A stretch of 64,000 nucleotides of DNA from Neoarius graeffei (GCF_027579695.1 NC_083579.1:68706871-68770870), one strand, 5' to 3'. Shown: positions 11,175 through 22,886, counted from the first letter of the stretch. Numbers and translations are program-made. Notes: a model not told the origin generated them from the sequence alone.

Positions 11175-11520
11175 TAATCTTTGCCAGTCAAGTCAAAGTC
11201 CCTCCCACAGCAGGATCTAGTCTTCCCAGGCAGTCTGCTGTCCCAGTACGACCCAGCTCTTTGTGACGCATGGGTGCAGCGCCAGTCTCCATTTCCGTAG
11301 CCCTCAGCCTCTCGCCTATTATATAGCTAGGGTTTCCGTGGCAGGCTAGTCCTCCGGTAGCCGCAAGAGCTTGACTTCCCACTCACATCTGTATCGCAGT
11401 GTACCTCGCCAGATGGCAGTAGGTACCATTTTTATGACGGTCTTTGGGAATGACCCAACCGTGAGTAGAACTCTCAATCTCCTGGCCGAGAGGCGGACAC
11501 GCTTATACCGCGAGTTAGCG
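11175..11520 (-). mobile_element. tRNA-derived SINE (family C), copy 1
   Basis: The minus strand contains 'agcgtgtccgcctctcggcc', a tRNA-like A-box region, then 'ggtcattcccaaagaccgtcataaaaatggtacc', 'tactgccatctggc', and a body matching the plus-strand copy at 15315-15597. Confidence 0.75.
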
Positions 11521-11554
11521 GTGGTTATCTTTGTATTACCATGATTTAAGTCAA

Positions 11555-11790
11555 GTCAGTTTATTTGTATAGCACTTTTAACAACAGACATCATCGCAGA
11601 GCAGCTTTACAGAAAATTAAAGACTTTAAACATGAGCTAATTTTATCCCTAATAAATTTATTTATCCCTGATGAGCAAGCCTGAGGCGATGGTGGCAAGG
11701 AAAGCTCCCTCAGACAACATGAGAAGGAAACCTTGAGAGGATGGGTTCCCTCAGAAGGGAACCCATCCTCATTAGCATTTAGGGGTTCGG
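11555..11790 (-). repeat. Retroposon tail repeat (family R), copy 2
   Basis: It is collinear with 7185-7420: 'gtatagcactttta...cagagcagctttacag...gagctaattttatccct...gatgagcaagcctgaggcga'. Confidence 0.7.
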
Positions 11791-11835
11791 TGGAAATCGG
11801 GACACAAGTCCTGCTCTTTCTCCTGCCACATTTCA

Positions 11836-12183
11836 TCCATCCATTATCCGTAACCACTTATCCTGTGCAGGGTCGCAGGCAAGCTGGAGCCTATCCCAGC
11901 TGATTATGGGCGAGAGGCGGGGTACACCCTGGACAAGTTGCCAGGTCATCGCAGGGCTGACACAGACAACCATTCACACCTACGGTCAATTTAGAGTCAC
12001 CAGTTAACCTAACCTGCATGTCTTTGGACTGTGGGGGAAACCGGAGCACCCGGAGGAAACCCACGCGGACACGAGGAGAACATGCAAACTCCACACAGAA
12101 AGGCCCTCGCCGGCCACTGGGCTCAAACCCAGAACCTTCTTGCTGTGAGGCAACAGCGCTAACCACTACACCACCGTGCCGCC
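11836..12183 (-). mobile_element. V-SINE, copy 1
   Basis: The tRNA-like head (right end, 'gcggcacggtgg') is followed by the conserved V-SINE core ('gtttgcatgttctcctcgtg...cccccacagtccaaagacatgc') and the tail 'caggctccagcttgcctgcg'. It is flanked by near-identical 'tgccacattcat'-like direct repeats. Confidence 0.9.
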
Positions 12184-12499
12184 TTGCCACATTCATATTA
12201 TTATTTTATTTTTCCCCCCTTCTTGTTCTCTGTATTCTGTGTGAATGTGGCGAACTCAAACTAAAACCGAATCAGATTCCACTTGCTTCAGCCAAGAACA
12301 AGAATCTGACGCTACCGTGGGCACGGATTTGCCTAAACTAGACAGCTGAAGATTGGAAACAGACCTGAAGGCATTTTTCATGTATTGTTTGCACTGTGCT
12401 GCTGGCACACGATTGGGTGTTTGGATAACTGTACAGGATGTTCTTAATAAAGTGGAAAGTGAGGTGAGAACGAGAGACCTAAATAAATAAGATACTCAC

Positions 12500-12556
12500 G
12501 CTGTGAGAGGTCTGCTTTTCTTGATCTCAAAAAACTGGGTTCCAGTGTGATTGTAC
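12500..12556 (-). CDS. vash1: vash1 exon 3
   Basis: The minus strand reads ttaaccag|G TAC AAT CAC ACT GGA..., encoding YNHTGTQFFEIKKSRPLT, and ends GC|GTGAGT, a strong splice donor (57 nt, phase 2 in and 2 out). This motif is nearly invariant in vertebrate vasohibins and follows directly on the ...YIRDLQ of exon 2. Confidence 0.93.
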
Positions 12557-13119
12557 CTGGTTAAACACTGTTAAGTCAATAATATTTACAGGACAGACAT
12601 AACGTCCAGAAACGGCAGATTCAAATGACGCCAAGCGCTCAAATAACAATTATACAAAATTCACATTCAAGTAATTCAAACAAACAAATAACCGCATACG
12701 GAAACATCAGCTTTAAATGAAACCCAACCGAACACAAAGCACACAGTATACATGATGCAAAATGTACGTTCCCATTTACTCAAAATGTTTAGAGAAATCT
12801 CTATCCAAGGAGAGTCTTTAACAACAACAAAAAATACATCATTGGGACCGAATTTGTAAACTATCGTCTCTTGTTTGAAGCCAACTAGTAAATATTTCAT
12901 AGCCGTGCCTGGATCACGTCTCTGTGGCCTGCTTTGTCTGACGTGAATTTGCACCACTAACCTTCAAACATAACACTTAAATGCACCAGTAATATGAACG
13001 AGCAACGGACTAACCCTTAATTATATCTAAATCAATAGCTGTGAGATCAACCATGGGCCATGATGCATTTCAAAAGTAAGCATTTAAGGACAAAGGTTTC
13101 CAGCTCTACAGAAGGATAC

Positions 13120-13208
13120 TGCAAGTCCCTGATGTATTTCTGTATGGCTTCCAGGCGATGTGGAATACTGGTGGTTGGCTGGTATGTAGGCACAGTAGGT
13201 ACAGGAAT
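13120..13208 (-). CDS. vash1: vash1 exon 2
   Basis: The minus strand reads cccacag|ATT CCT GTA CCT... and encodes IPVPTVPTYQPTTSIP, then HRLEAIQKYIRDLQ, ending CA|GTATCC (89 nt, phase 0 in and 2 out). The proline-rich start followed by an amphipathic helix matches the segment after DLPK in vasohibin-1 rather than vasohibin-2. It sits only 563 bp upstream of exon 3 on the minus strand, while intron 1 is about 7.9 kb and full of elements. Confidence 0.93.
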
Positions 13209-14209
13209 CTGTGGGATTGAAGAGACACAGCATCAACCCGTCAACACAGCGGTGCAGTGAGTGCAGCTGGAGAATATCTTCTCATTCGCTCTGACAGCAG
13301 ATCCTCTCTTCAGGGCAAAACTCATGGTCAGAATCCTAATTGCTCACTTGCAAAGGAATGACAAAGCGAGACGTTGAGATGAGGCACAAGAGACAGCATT
13401 TAGAAGGAAGTGAATCTGCCAAACTGACATGTCTAATCTCTTCCCCCCCCCGGACCAAGATCACCATATTCCTGTATTAACAGATAGCTTGGAACGAAAC
13501 TGATAATTCTTGTGCTTTTTGACATTTCGTAAAAGAGTAATTATTTAAATCTTCTTGATGTTTATTTTGCCTAGACTGTACACTCTAAGCCAGGGGTTCT
13601 CAACCTTTTCTGCTTCGAGGCCCACCTATTCATACTTCTAACGAGTCGGGTCCCATTAAAAAAGATCCCCAATTATTTTGGCTCATCTATTCTATTAGAA
13701 TCTAATAATGTATTGTCAAGTGCATTAATGGGATGCAACATCAGTCCCTGTTACAGATGGGAGTCCGGGAATTAAATAAATGCAATAAAAACAAACTGGT
13801 TTTTTTGTATTTAAAACTGTACGGATTTACCCGAAGCCAAACCATGCGTGCAGGTCGTTCTCACTGAAACAGGATTAATGATCCAAAAGTGGAGTCTGGG
13901 TGATTAACACAAGAACGTTTGTGTCCAGCAAACAAGCAAGTTATTAAAACCAGGAAGTTCACTCAAAAGAAGTGGATATAGAAACCACTCGATGGGATTA
14001 GACCCTTACACACTAACAAAGAAGGATTTTTCCTATGAAAGAAAAAAAAATTGACTAACTAAATTTGACATTAGAATAAATTTTGATCCTACTGTAGCCG
14101 GAACTAAATACAAAGACAATAGTTATGTATGCTATTAATTAACTTAATGTGAAGATAATTAACAGATTTTAAGGGTTTAAAAAAAAAAAAAAGATTGTGT
14201 TTATTTTAG

Positions 14210-14742
14210 TAGTGCTGTCAAGCGATTAAAATATTTAATTGCGATTAATGTCGCGACTGTCATAGTTAACTCGCGATTAATCGCAATTTAATCGCACATT
14301 TTTGTCACGTGAAAAACCATTGTAATTCTCTTATCAGCATAAAAAAGTGAATGGGCTTGCTTTGTACCAATGTTGTTGTTTTTTTTATTGCAGAGCATAA
14401 CACGTCTTGTCACAGCCACTGCAAAGTCGGGCTGGAGCCGCCGATGGGAAAACGAAACCTAAGCCGAGCACCGTGGCTCTTCGTCCCGAGGCGCGGGGCT
14501 AGCCCGCCCTGCTTCTTTGGGGGGAGGGCAGAGGACTCTGGCTGTGCGGGGCGTGGCATTACAGTCTAGCTGCTATCGTTTTTCTAAGCAAAGTCTCTGT
14601 TCCAAGTTCCTGGCAATTTCAAAAGCTTATGAAAAACCTACATCATTTCACAGAGCGTTAATCTCGCGATAAAAAAAAATTAATCGCCGTTAAAATTGAG
14701 TCAAGTTAACGCGATAATAACGCGACATTTTTGACAGCACTA
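14210..14742. mobile_element. MITE with TAGTGCTGTCAA termini, nested in hAT
   Basis: A perfect 12-bp inverted terminal pair (TAGTGCTGTCAA / TTGACAGCACTA) encloses AT-rich subterminal sequences rich in 'gcgattaa' and 'ttaatcgc' motifs in both orientations. The target duplication is unclear (tattttag against atctttag). Non-coding. Confidence 0.75.
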
Positions 14743-15314
14743 ATCTTTAGTCTTTTGTATTTGTAATTATTTGTATCTGTACATGCACGGCCCCACCAGC
14801 TCTGTTGATCAACTTATGTTTAAATAAAGTTATTCATTCATTCATTCAGAGCTGGGAAATTATCCATCCGTTGAGTTCCCCGACATTTCAAACTGCCTGG
14901 TGCTGCAGACATGGTTCTACACGGACACAGAGATGAAAACCTGGAAAAGGATGGAGGAGAACAACTTTTATGTGGCTGGGTTAAAGATCTGGGGATCAGG
15001 ACACTACAAGATAAATCCTGTATTGTTTTTGCCCGGGTAAATAGGAGTGTCTGGGCTTTGTACGCATCTTTTTGATGGTTACTAGGACGCTACAAGTTTT
15101 GGTATCGGGTGTAAACAAAGCACAGCCGCTCGATTCCCAATCCTCCCTGCTCTCCTGTTCCAGCAGGCATCACAGATCCATAGAATTTACCCACAAACGG
15201 ATTTATTTACTCTGCCCACTGCGTATGCACGCTCTGTATGTGTGTGGGGGTTAAATGCAAAGGAGAAACATGACAATAATAAAAAGTCATGTTTTTTTTG
15301 TTATGTCAATTTAC

Positions 15315-15597
15315 CAGTGAGTGGCCTAGTGGTTAGCGTGTCCGCCTCTTGATCGGGAGTTCTACTCGCGGTCGGGTCATACCAAAGACCATCATAAAAA
15401 CGGTGCCTACTGCCATCTGGCAAGGCACACTGCAATACAGATGCGAGTGGGGAGTCAAACTCTCGTGGTTTCCAGAGGACACGCCCCCCCCCACTGTAAT
15501 CCTAGCTATGCAATATAGGCAAGAGGCCGAGAGCTACGAACCAGAGATAGGCGCCGCCAAACGCGCCATGAATGGTGCGGGAAGGACTTTGATTTTT
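15315..15597 (+). mobile_element. tRNA-derived SINE (family C), copy 2
   Basis: It starts GTGGCCTAGTGGTTAGCGTG, a tRNA-like A box, then 'cggtcgggtcata', and ends in a T-rich tail. 'aatttacc' appears on both flanks as a probable target duplication. Related to 11175-11520. Inserted in the hAT element. Confidence 0.75.
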
Positions 15598-15821
15598 TTT
15601 TTCCTTCTTAAATTTACCCACAAATTTATTTATTCCACTTGAAAGGGGTACGTCAAACCAGCTACCGGATTTGGGACACTACGACATCCTGAACTATTAG
15701 TATTTGACGTCAAACTTGAAAAAAAATTTCCTGCCTACTAGATAGCGCTTCGCAGCCCACTAATGAGCTGCGGCCCAGTGGTTGAGAAACATTGCTCTAA
15801 GCAAACGTAAACGTATAAGCC

Positions 15822-16252
15822 AGTATCTCACTGGGCTCCGACAGCTTGCGACAAATTGCGAACGTTATTTGCGACAGTTTCAAAAGTGTCTTGAAACATT
15901 CGCGGGGCTTCTCAATTTCCTCGCATGAGTCGCAAAGTGTCGCTCCTTTGTCGCTGAAATTTTGAACATGTTCAAAAAAAATTCGTGCGACAAAACTTCT
16001 CAAAATGGCCGCAAATGCGTCGCGAACCCTTCTCGAGTTGGTTTCCGTGAGGCTTCCTCTACTTCCCTGTCTGCCGAAGGAAAGCCGGGCTGCGACAGCC
16101 CGCGACTAGTTGGAGACACAACTGTGGTAAAATATGCGAATATCAATTCAGTGTGATGTGATTCCAAGTGAAAATTGTCGCTAATTCGCATATTTTATCG
16201 CAATTGTTGTGTCTCCAACTAGTCACAGGCTGTCGCAGCCCAGTGAGATACT
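15822..16252. mobile_element. Foldback MITE with nested inner hairpin
   Basis: The outer inverted ends are AGTATCTCACTGGGCT and AGCCCAGTGAGATACT. An inner inverted pair ('cgactagttggagacacaa' at about 16103 and 'ttgtgtctccaactagtc' at about 16207) forms a second hairpin around 'aatatgcgaat'. The same 'cgcagcc' motif recurs at three places, suggesting one element inserted in, or duplicated from, itself. Confidence 0.8.
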
Positions 16253-16984
16253 ACCCTTACTGAAAACTGAATTACAAGGGAGCCAGGAAGTCTAGCACTG
16301 GATACTCGGCCAAAGTATTTTTTCCCAGAATCAGCAATATTTAAAGCGTATTAGCATGAGCAAAATTTTAACACGATTTGTTGGTGTTCTTGAATGAACA
16401 GCTTGTCCTTATTGACTGAATATAAACATGGTCCTCAGGATTACTCACTATTTGTATGCGTAATAAAAATATTTGTTAAAAAAAAATAAAACGCAATCCT
16501 ATCATCAGGATTTCAGGCACGTGTGTAACGTGCATGATGTTCTACCAAGAAGCAGCTATGAGCTCAGTTACAATCACTCTGCACAGTCAGCCTTCCGTCA
16601 TCTGACTCCCATTACATTCATGTGATGGACGGTGTGTTAATGTGTTAATGGACGAGACATTTTCCTGACCATGTTACTGTATGAACATCGCCATTTCAGA
16701 GCAGGCTTGCTACAGAGCGTGGCTGTCCTGCGTTATGTTCACGACTGAATACGTATGCATCGTTAATTCAAATCTAAAATAAACAAAAGCATGTTTGTGC
16801 TTGTAAACAAACAATGCTAATGCAAAAAAGTCCAAATCAATATCAGAAATATACGCTCTGATGTTTTTGCTTAAACTGCAAAGTAGTTTGTCATAGGAGA
16901 CAAAAAATGTGGGGGGGGGGGACGACTTTACATTCCCACAGATTTTGTACGAACATACTAGCTGAATACCAACGCCACTAGATA

Positions 16985-17425
16985 ATTTGAGAAATGAACA
17001 AAGAGCGTTTTGTTATTCCCCGCCATGAAACGCGCAGGGGGATATAGGAATGGAGTTTGTCCGGCTGGCCGTCCCAATCTGGACAAGTTTTCACAGAAGC
17101 TACATCAATGAAACTTTGCGTGCTCATATTACTATTCATGATTTAAGCTGAGTTCAAAAATCATTTAAGAAAAATTATTTTGAGAGTTACGGCCCTTGAT
17201 TTTCATTATTGGACTTTGTAGAAGTGGACTCAATCTAGACACGTTTTCTCAGAAACTACATCAATGAAACTTTGCGTGCTCGTACTACTGGAAAAAAAGC
17301 TGGGTAGCGTTTTATGAAGACGTCATAGCACTTACGACATCACAAGTCAATATCAAAGCAATGGGCTGAAAGGTCGTAAGTGTTAAAAGGGCTTCATAAA
17401 ATGCCCGTGGTGGGGGATAGCAATG
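16985..17425. repeat. Degenerate repeat plus 0.1-kb palindromic MITE
   Basis: Two imperfect copies of 'ctacatcaatgaaactttgcgtgctc' lie about 165 bp apart. A small palindrome occupies about 17303-17404 ('gcgttttatgaag'...'cttcataaaatgc'). This repeat style recurs at 4600-5056. Confidence 0.55.
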
Positions 17426-17432
17426 ACCATGT

Positions 17433-18332
17433 CTGTGTCCGAAATCGCTCCCTACTCACTATATAGTAAGGACGCCATTTTGTAGTGCTGTCTGAAACCT
17501 TAGCGAGGATTATTTACACCCTATAAAGTGCGCTCAAAGTATCCCACAATAATGGTCACTAACCAAAACAATATATCCCATCATGCATTGTGGTCACATT
17601 GAAAGAAATCAAATTAAAAGTCTCAAATATGATTTAATAAAAGGCAGCGGCAAAGAAGAAAAAGTACTCAGCCTTGATTTAAAAGAACTGAAAGATGCAG
17701 GTACTTTGTATTGATTAATGTGGGAAATACGCTCAGTATAATATGGATTTATTATTTTGAAAACCCATCAGCCGACTGATCAGGCCAGTTTTAATTGTGC
17801 GACAGTAATGACATAAATACCAGCATGACGGAGTAGTGTCCGAAAGTGTTTTTTTTTTTCATTTTACCAACGAGCTCACTATATAGTCCTCATCTCATTA
17901 TCTCTAGCTGCTTTGTCCTGTTCTACAGGGTCGCAGGCAAGCTGGAGCCTATCCCAGCTGACTACGGGCGAAAGGCGGGGTACACCCTGGACAAGTTGCC
18001 AGGTCATCACAGGGCTGACACATAGACACAGACAACCATTCACACTCACATTCACACCTACGCTCAATTTAGAGTCACCAGTTAACCTAACCTGCATGTC
18101 TTTGGACTGTGGGGGAAACCGGAGCACCCAGAGGAAACCCACGCGGACACGGGGAGAACATGCAAATCCCGTACAGAAAGGCCCGTGCCGGCCACGGGGC
18201 TCAAACCCAGACCTTCTTGTTGTGAGGCGACAGCGCTAACCACTACACCACCGTGCCACCCCTCTATATAGTCCTCTATGTAGTAATTCCCTATATAAGG
18301 AGTAGTGAACAAGTGAGCGATTTCAGACACAG
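17433..18332. mobile_element. MITE with CTGTGTCCGAAATCGCTC termini, split by V-SINE
   Basis: The left end CTGTGTCCGAAATCGCTC is the inverse of the right end GAGCGATTTCAGACACAG, with one mismatch. A V-SINE (17891-18263) interrupts it. A second, truncated copy begins at 41176. Confidence 0.85.
17891..18263 (-). mobile_element. V-SINE, copy 2
   Basis: A full-length copy flanked by the perfect 12-bp duplication CTATATAGTCCT (17879-17890, 18264-18275). Inserted in the MITE above, so it is younger than that MITE. Confidence 0.95.
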
Positions 18333-18847
18333 CGAACGTCTTCTTGTTTTACCTCTAACTCACTCATTCAGGCCCAAACATGATTTTATTGACGCAGGTT
18401 TTGCATTAGTGTTTGAGGATCTGAAATACTGTTAGAAGCTGAGAATATAAAAGGAATTAAACGTAACAGTAGTAAGACATAGTAAAGACAGATGGTGTGT
18501 AGGGGAAATGCATAGAAATATATGCCATGAACAACTGATGAGACTGAAGGCCTATACAGTAGGAATAAGATAAAGATGGTACCTTATGGACGATATAAAA
18601 GACAGAACAGGATAAGCAAGAAGTAAAAACAGAAATAGAAAACTACAAGTTGACCCTGGATGGGATGCCAGTTCATCATGGGTTCAGTGAGGGCACTATG
18701 CACACACACTTTCACACTTAAAGGTAGACTGACTTTCAGATGTAGGTCATAAAAAAAAAAAAATAAATAAATAAAATAAAATTCTCCCTGACACCCAATT
18801 ATTTTTGTTTAGTGGACCGAAAGCTACTGAATTCGAAGCACAGACTT

Positions 18848-19221
18848 CTCATCTCATTATCTCTAGCCGCTTTATCCTGTTCTACAGGGTCGCAGGCAAG
18901 CTGGAGCCTATCCCAGCTGACTACGGGCGAAAGGCGGGGTACACCCTGGACAAGTCACCAGGTTATCGCAGGGCTGACACATAGACACAGACAACCATTC
19001 ACACTCACATTCACACCTACGGTCAATTTAGAGTCACCAGTTAACCTAACCTGCATGTCTTTGGACTGTGGGGGAAACCGGAGCACCCGGAGGAAACCCA
19101 CGCGGACACAGGGAGAACATGCAAACTCCACACAGAAAGGCCCTCGCCGGCCACGGGGCTCGAACCCGGACCTTCTTGCTGTGAGGCGACAGTGCTAACC
19201 ACTACACCACCGTGCCGCCCC
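18848..19221 (-). mobile_element. V-SINE, copy 3
   Basis: A full-length copy flanked by the perfect 10-bp duplication GCACAGACTT (18838-18847, 19222-19231). Confidence 0.95.
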
Positions 19222-19261
19222 GCACAGACTTGCAATTTTATTTTATTAATAGAACAATTAA

Positions 19262-19921
19262 AGGAAAACTGAAGGCAAACTTATCATCAAAATTCTATTT
19301 CTCATTTTATTAAATATCGGAATGCATTTTTGATCACTATTTTGTCGCTGCTATAGCAAGTTATGAGTGTTTGAAACATGCTCTGTAAATCAGTCCATAT
19401 GTCAAAGCAATGGCCGTAAACGAGATTTGTTGAGACCTGTGCGAGACATCATAGGACCAGAGTAAAATGTACAGCGGAAATCAAAGTGACCAACATCTGC
19501 CACCGCTGTCAAAAGACGCGCGCGCCTTCTTTCGAATGCTGACATAATCGAGCCGGAAGTTTTGTTTTGATAGCAATCAGGAAAGTTTGAAAAAAGTCAG
19601 CAGTAATCGTCATTTAAACTCGTTTTTGTGCAATATTTCGTTTGGAAAACAGTTTTCAAAATGGAGGTGCTGACACTTCACGTTTCAAAGTCTCGCACAA
19701 GTCTCGTGAAGATCGCGTGGATAAACGACGCCTGCCGTGGACCAAATGAACTAAATTCAACACGGCTAAAAAAACGAATAGGCCGATAAGTATAATATTT
19801 AATTGCAATTAGTTGCCAATACGAGTCACAATAGACAGTAAGGTTACTAAAACCAAAAACATGTTATTCAATTACGTTTATTAAGAAATAAAGCAAGTTT
19901 AAAAATGACTTCAGTTTTCCT
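19262..19921. mobile_element. TTAA-type MITE (family T), copy 1
   Basis: The ends AGGAAAACTGAAGG and CTTCAGTTTTCCT are flanked by TTAA on both sides (19258-19261, 19922-19925). The same element, expanded by later insertions, occupies 40869-43679. Non-coding. The superfamily is piggyBac or Kolobok. Confidence 0.85.
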
Positions 19922-19925
19922 TTAA

Positions 19926-20538
19926 TAAATTTAGAGCCACGTGGCTCTAAATTCTCCGCTATCATTTCTTGCTTCACCGTGACGCAATTCAAGATACTAC
20001 GTCATGCATCATGTAGTGGGCTTTCCCCGTTCGCACAAGGCATTGTGGGATACAAATTTGAAACAGGAGAGGAAAACGGAGGACGCGAGTGTGCAAGTGA
20101 AGCATGGAAGACCGACTACAATAACGGAAAGCAAGAAGAAAAGATGTTAATGTTATACACGAAGGAAAGGAAACGCAGGACGAAACTAATAAATATCGGC
20201 GGTCAGCGAGCACCTCTGTGTGATCAGCTGTTTGTTTAGTGACAGAATGATGGAACGGTCAGTGCACGCTCAAAGTAAACTTGTAGATGGCAGTAATGCA
20301 ACACTGCGGATGCCGGCTGCTAGGTAAACCTGCGTACGCGCACACCGGACTTCCTCTGTTGGCACGAAGCGAGTAATTGCACGCACATTATTTGCTCAGG
20401 AATCTACTCAAATTAAATAACTTCCCAGTCACTGAATGGCCTGTGTTTTTTTTTTTTTATATTACATGAATAAACCTATCACAATGTCCAAATTTCAGAA
20501 GGAACTAAAATTTCGCCAGTTTTATGAAATCGAAAAGA
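19926..20538. repeat. Unclassified interspersed sequence
   Basis: It contains a small palindrome 'ttagagccacgtggctctaa' near 19931 and, at its right, the inverse of 1410-1690. The 86-codon ORF at 19979-20239 has no recognisable family. I see no gene here. Confidence 0.4.
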
Positions 20539-20877
20539 AGAAACCTTTGTCACATGCACACTTCAAGCACAGTGAAATTCATCCTCTGCATTTAACCCAT
20601 CTGAAACAGTGAAAACACCCAGAGCAGTGGGCAGCCACACTACAGCGCCCGCTTAGGTACCTTGCTCAAGGGCACTTCAGCCCAAGGCCGCCCCACGTTA
20701 ACCTAACTGCATGTCTTTGAACTGTGAGGGAAACTGGAGCACCCGGAGGAAACCCACACGGACACAGGGAGAACATGCAAACTCCGCACAGAAAGGTCCT
20801 CACCAGCCGCTGGGTTCGAACCCGGAACCTTCTTGCTGTGAGGCGGCCGTGCTAACCACTACACCACCGTGCCGCCC
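20539..20877 (-). mobile_element. SINE with V-SINE core but a different tail
   Basis: The head and core (20700-20877) match V-SINEs, but the 3' part (20539-20690: 'ctttgtcacatgcaca', 'ttaacccatctg', 'agagcagtgggcagccac') is a different tail from that of the other copies. This indicates that a distinct partner LINE was used for mobilisation. A further diverged core fragment follows at about 20905-20990. Confidence 0.75.
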
Positions 20878-21135
20878 AAAGCCATCTACTTTTAAGGGGC
20901 AAATGAGGTGTACATGCACACGTCTGGGAGGTAGAAGGAAACCAGAAAACCCACACGGGCGGACATAAGGAGAACATGCAAAACTCTGCCCAGACAGTAA
21001 CCCAAGCTGAATCAAACGAGGAAAGAACATGTCAAGAAACTGCAGTTTATTTAAGTAATAACGTAGACGAAGCGGTTAAAAAGAAAGAAAAGTTTAATAC
21101 ATTATACATATACTGAACGGTAGGAGAATATGGAC

Positions 21136-21432
21136 CTTGGGCAGGTCACTGGCTCCCCGGATCCTCTTCTCTACCTCCTCTCCTTGTGGGTGAATCCGGG
21201 TCACGTGTCTCCACATCTGCTCCCAGGTTTCTTCGTTGACCGGCAACCCTCCCCGATTGACGATGAACATGATCCCTCCATCTCGCAGATCTTCCTCTCC
21301 ATCGTCCTCCTGCTCCTCGTCCCTCTCCTCCACGCCCTCCAGACTCGGGGCAGGCCGCAGCATCGGGACCCCGCTGACCTTTGACTTGGACTGGGGCTGG
21401 CTGAGGCAGATGCCAATTCCAGCTTTGTCCAT
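21136..21432 (-). CDS. vash1: vash1 exon 1: vasohibin-1 N-terminus
   Basis: Vasohibin-1, bound to the small partner SVBP, removes the C-terminal tyrosine from alpha-tubulin; it was first described as an endothelial angiogenesis inhibitor. This exon encodes 99 residues from MDKAGIGICLSQPQ: a variable start, an acidic stretch (EERDEEQEDDGEEDLRDGG), then FIVNRGGLPVNEETWEQMW and RIRGASDLPK, where the conserved core begins. The 'NRGGLPV' and 'DLPK' wording fits vash1 better than vash2. An upstream in-frame ATG at 21486 would add 18 residues, but the shorter start begins the plausible protein. The splice donor AAG|GTCCAT matches consensus poorly after GT. The gene continues leftward through exons 2-4, and its 3' exons are outside the window. 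Confidence 0.93.
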
Positions 21433-21479
21433 CAGTCTCCGTGGAGACGCACAGTGATGGACACGCCCACAGCACGTGA

Positions 21480-21588
21480 CTGGCATCTAGGGCTCATAAC
21501 CACACACCTGGAGGAATTACCTGGATCAGTTAGCCGATTTAAACCAAGGGCTGGAGAAACTGTCCGCCATGTTGTTTCAAAAGTACAC

Positions 21589-21626
<38 letters not shown>

Positions 21627-22200
21627 ATTTGGTGTACTTAGGGACTATGTGGCGAAAGCCTACACCTCTGAGGAAATTTTCCAGACACTAGACAAAAATA
21701 GCAAGAGATTCAGGATTTCACTTTCGTTAATTTTAACCATTTTGTTCTGTAATTAGCGTTAATGAGACAACACGGTTATTCCGAGTCTAGGACACACAAA
21801 CACACGACACTCAGCCGAGGCTCTGCTGTAGTTATTTTCCTCCAAAAACAGGCCAAAACAACGCAAATAAAAGCGATATAAAAACTCAGCAGTGTTATTC
21901 TGAGGTAAAAAAGCAGAAAGTGTGTGAAAGCGAAGACAAAAAGCGACACTAGAACCGATAAACACCGCTCTGTCTGTCCCCGAGGTTGCTCCGAGCTGCT
22001 CAATAAATAATTCGGTACCGTTTTTCCCTCACACACGCGTCTCGGTACCGCCGCAGCTCCGTATTTCTCCCCGGTCCTCTGGAAACCCGTTAACCGCCAC
22101 TGATGCTGCTCTAACGCCGGCTACAGTCACTGAACGCTGCCTCGGCACTCCCTGCGCATGCGCGGTTTAAACAGATTACAACGAGCCGAGTCTTAATCGG
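21480..22200 (-). promoter_or_regulatory. vash1 5' UTR and promoter region
   Basis: This block lies upstream of the vash1 start and contains CpG-bearing stretches (about 21960-22200). At 22153-22163 there is a perfect palindrome TGCGCATGCGC, the consensus NRF1 site, common in CpG-type promoters. An (AAT)n microsatellite lies at 21590-21620. The exact transcription start cannot be read from sequence. Confidence 0.55.
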
Positions 22201-22619
22201 CTCCCTTCTGCCCTGACTAGGCGCCCTATCTAGGGTGTCAAATAACGGTCTCTGCACCCCGAATAGTGCATGATAAATCTAACCGGACTCGATTCGGAGT
22301 TCAGCCCAGGCTTGGGCTTGGCCAAATCCTGCAGGCTGCACTGGGCTTCAGCAGCTCATTATCATCAACTCTCTGTATCAGATGTCTCCACTCAGTCTTA
22401 TTAACAACTATATCAATTTACTTATTAACACATGATAATCATCATCATTATTATGCTTCTTTGCACTTGATTACATACTTCAGGAGAGTATGTTTAAATA
22501 ATATTGGCTGGCGTTGAGTGGAATATCAGATATATTCCATTCGGCTAGCATGATATTGAATGAATCGAAGGCGAGTAGCTGAACGGAATGTATCTGAGAG
22601 ACCATGAAAAAAAAGCCAG

Positions 22620-22620
22620 A

Positions 22621-22654
<34 letters not shown>

Positions 22655-22655
22655 C
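22620..22655. repeat. (ATT)n microsatellite at left edge of minisatellite
   Basis: About 11 ATT units directly precede the 85-bp array. A second ATT run lies at the array's other end (about 27493-27512). Confidence 0.8.
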
Positions 22656-22886
22656 ATACACACTATCAGCATTCTCGAAGGCTGACACGAGCTTACCAGC
22701 GACTCGGTGCTGTTAGTGCGGCAGTCCAGTTACCTTCCAGCCAGTGTAGCAGTGGTGTTAGCAAAGGCTGACGCTAACTTACCCATAACTCGGTGCTGTT
22801 AGCGCAGCAGTCCAGTTACCTTCCAGCAGCGTAGCAGTAGTGTTAGCAAAGTCTGACACTAGCTTACCCATGACTCGGTGCTGTTA

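Larger units (their letters stand above)
5382..12499 (-). other. vash1 intron 3, repeat-filled
   Basis: This gene-free stretch holds a Tc1-type MITE, two copies of a retroposon tail, a GC-rich retroposon, a TTAA foldback, a Harbinger MITE and two SINEs, listed separately. A 143-codon minus-strand ORF at 5732-6160 has no recognisable family. From 9424 to 9911 and 10541 to 11170 I see only AT-rich unannotated sequence. Confidence 0.8.
13591..15794. mobile_element. hAT element (2.2 kb) with 8-bp target duplication
   Basis: The termini are CAGGGGTTCTCAACC and GGTTGAGAAACATTG, flanked by perfect 8-bp direct repeats CTCTAAGC (13583-13590, 15795-15802), the hAT signature. No transposase is readable. 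Inside are an inverted-repeat MITE (14210-14742) and a SINE (15315-15597). It lies in vash1 intron 1. Confidence 0.9.

Noticed and set aside
13060-13260. 66-codon plus-strand ORF
   Set aside because: It is the antisense shadow of vash1 exon 2 and its flanks.
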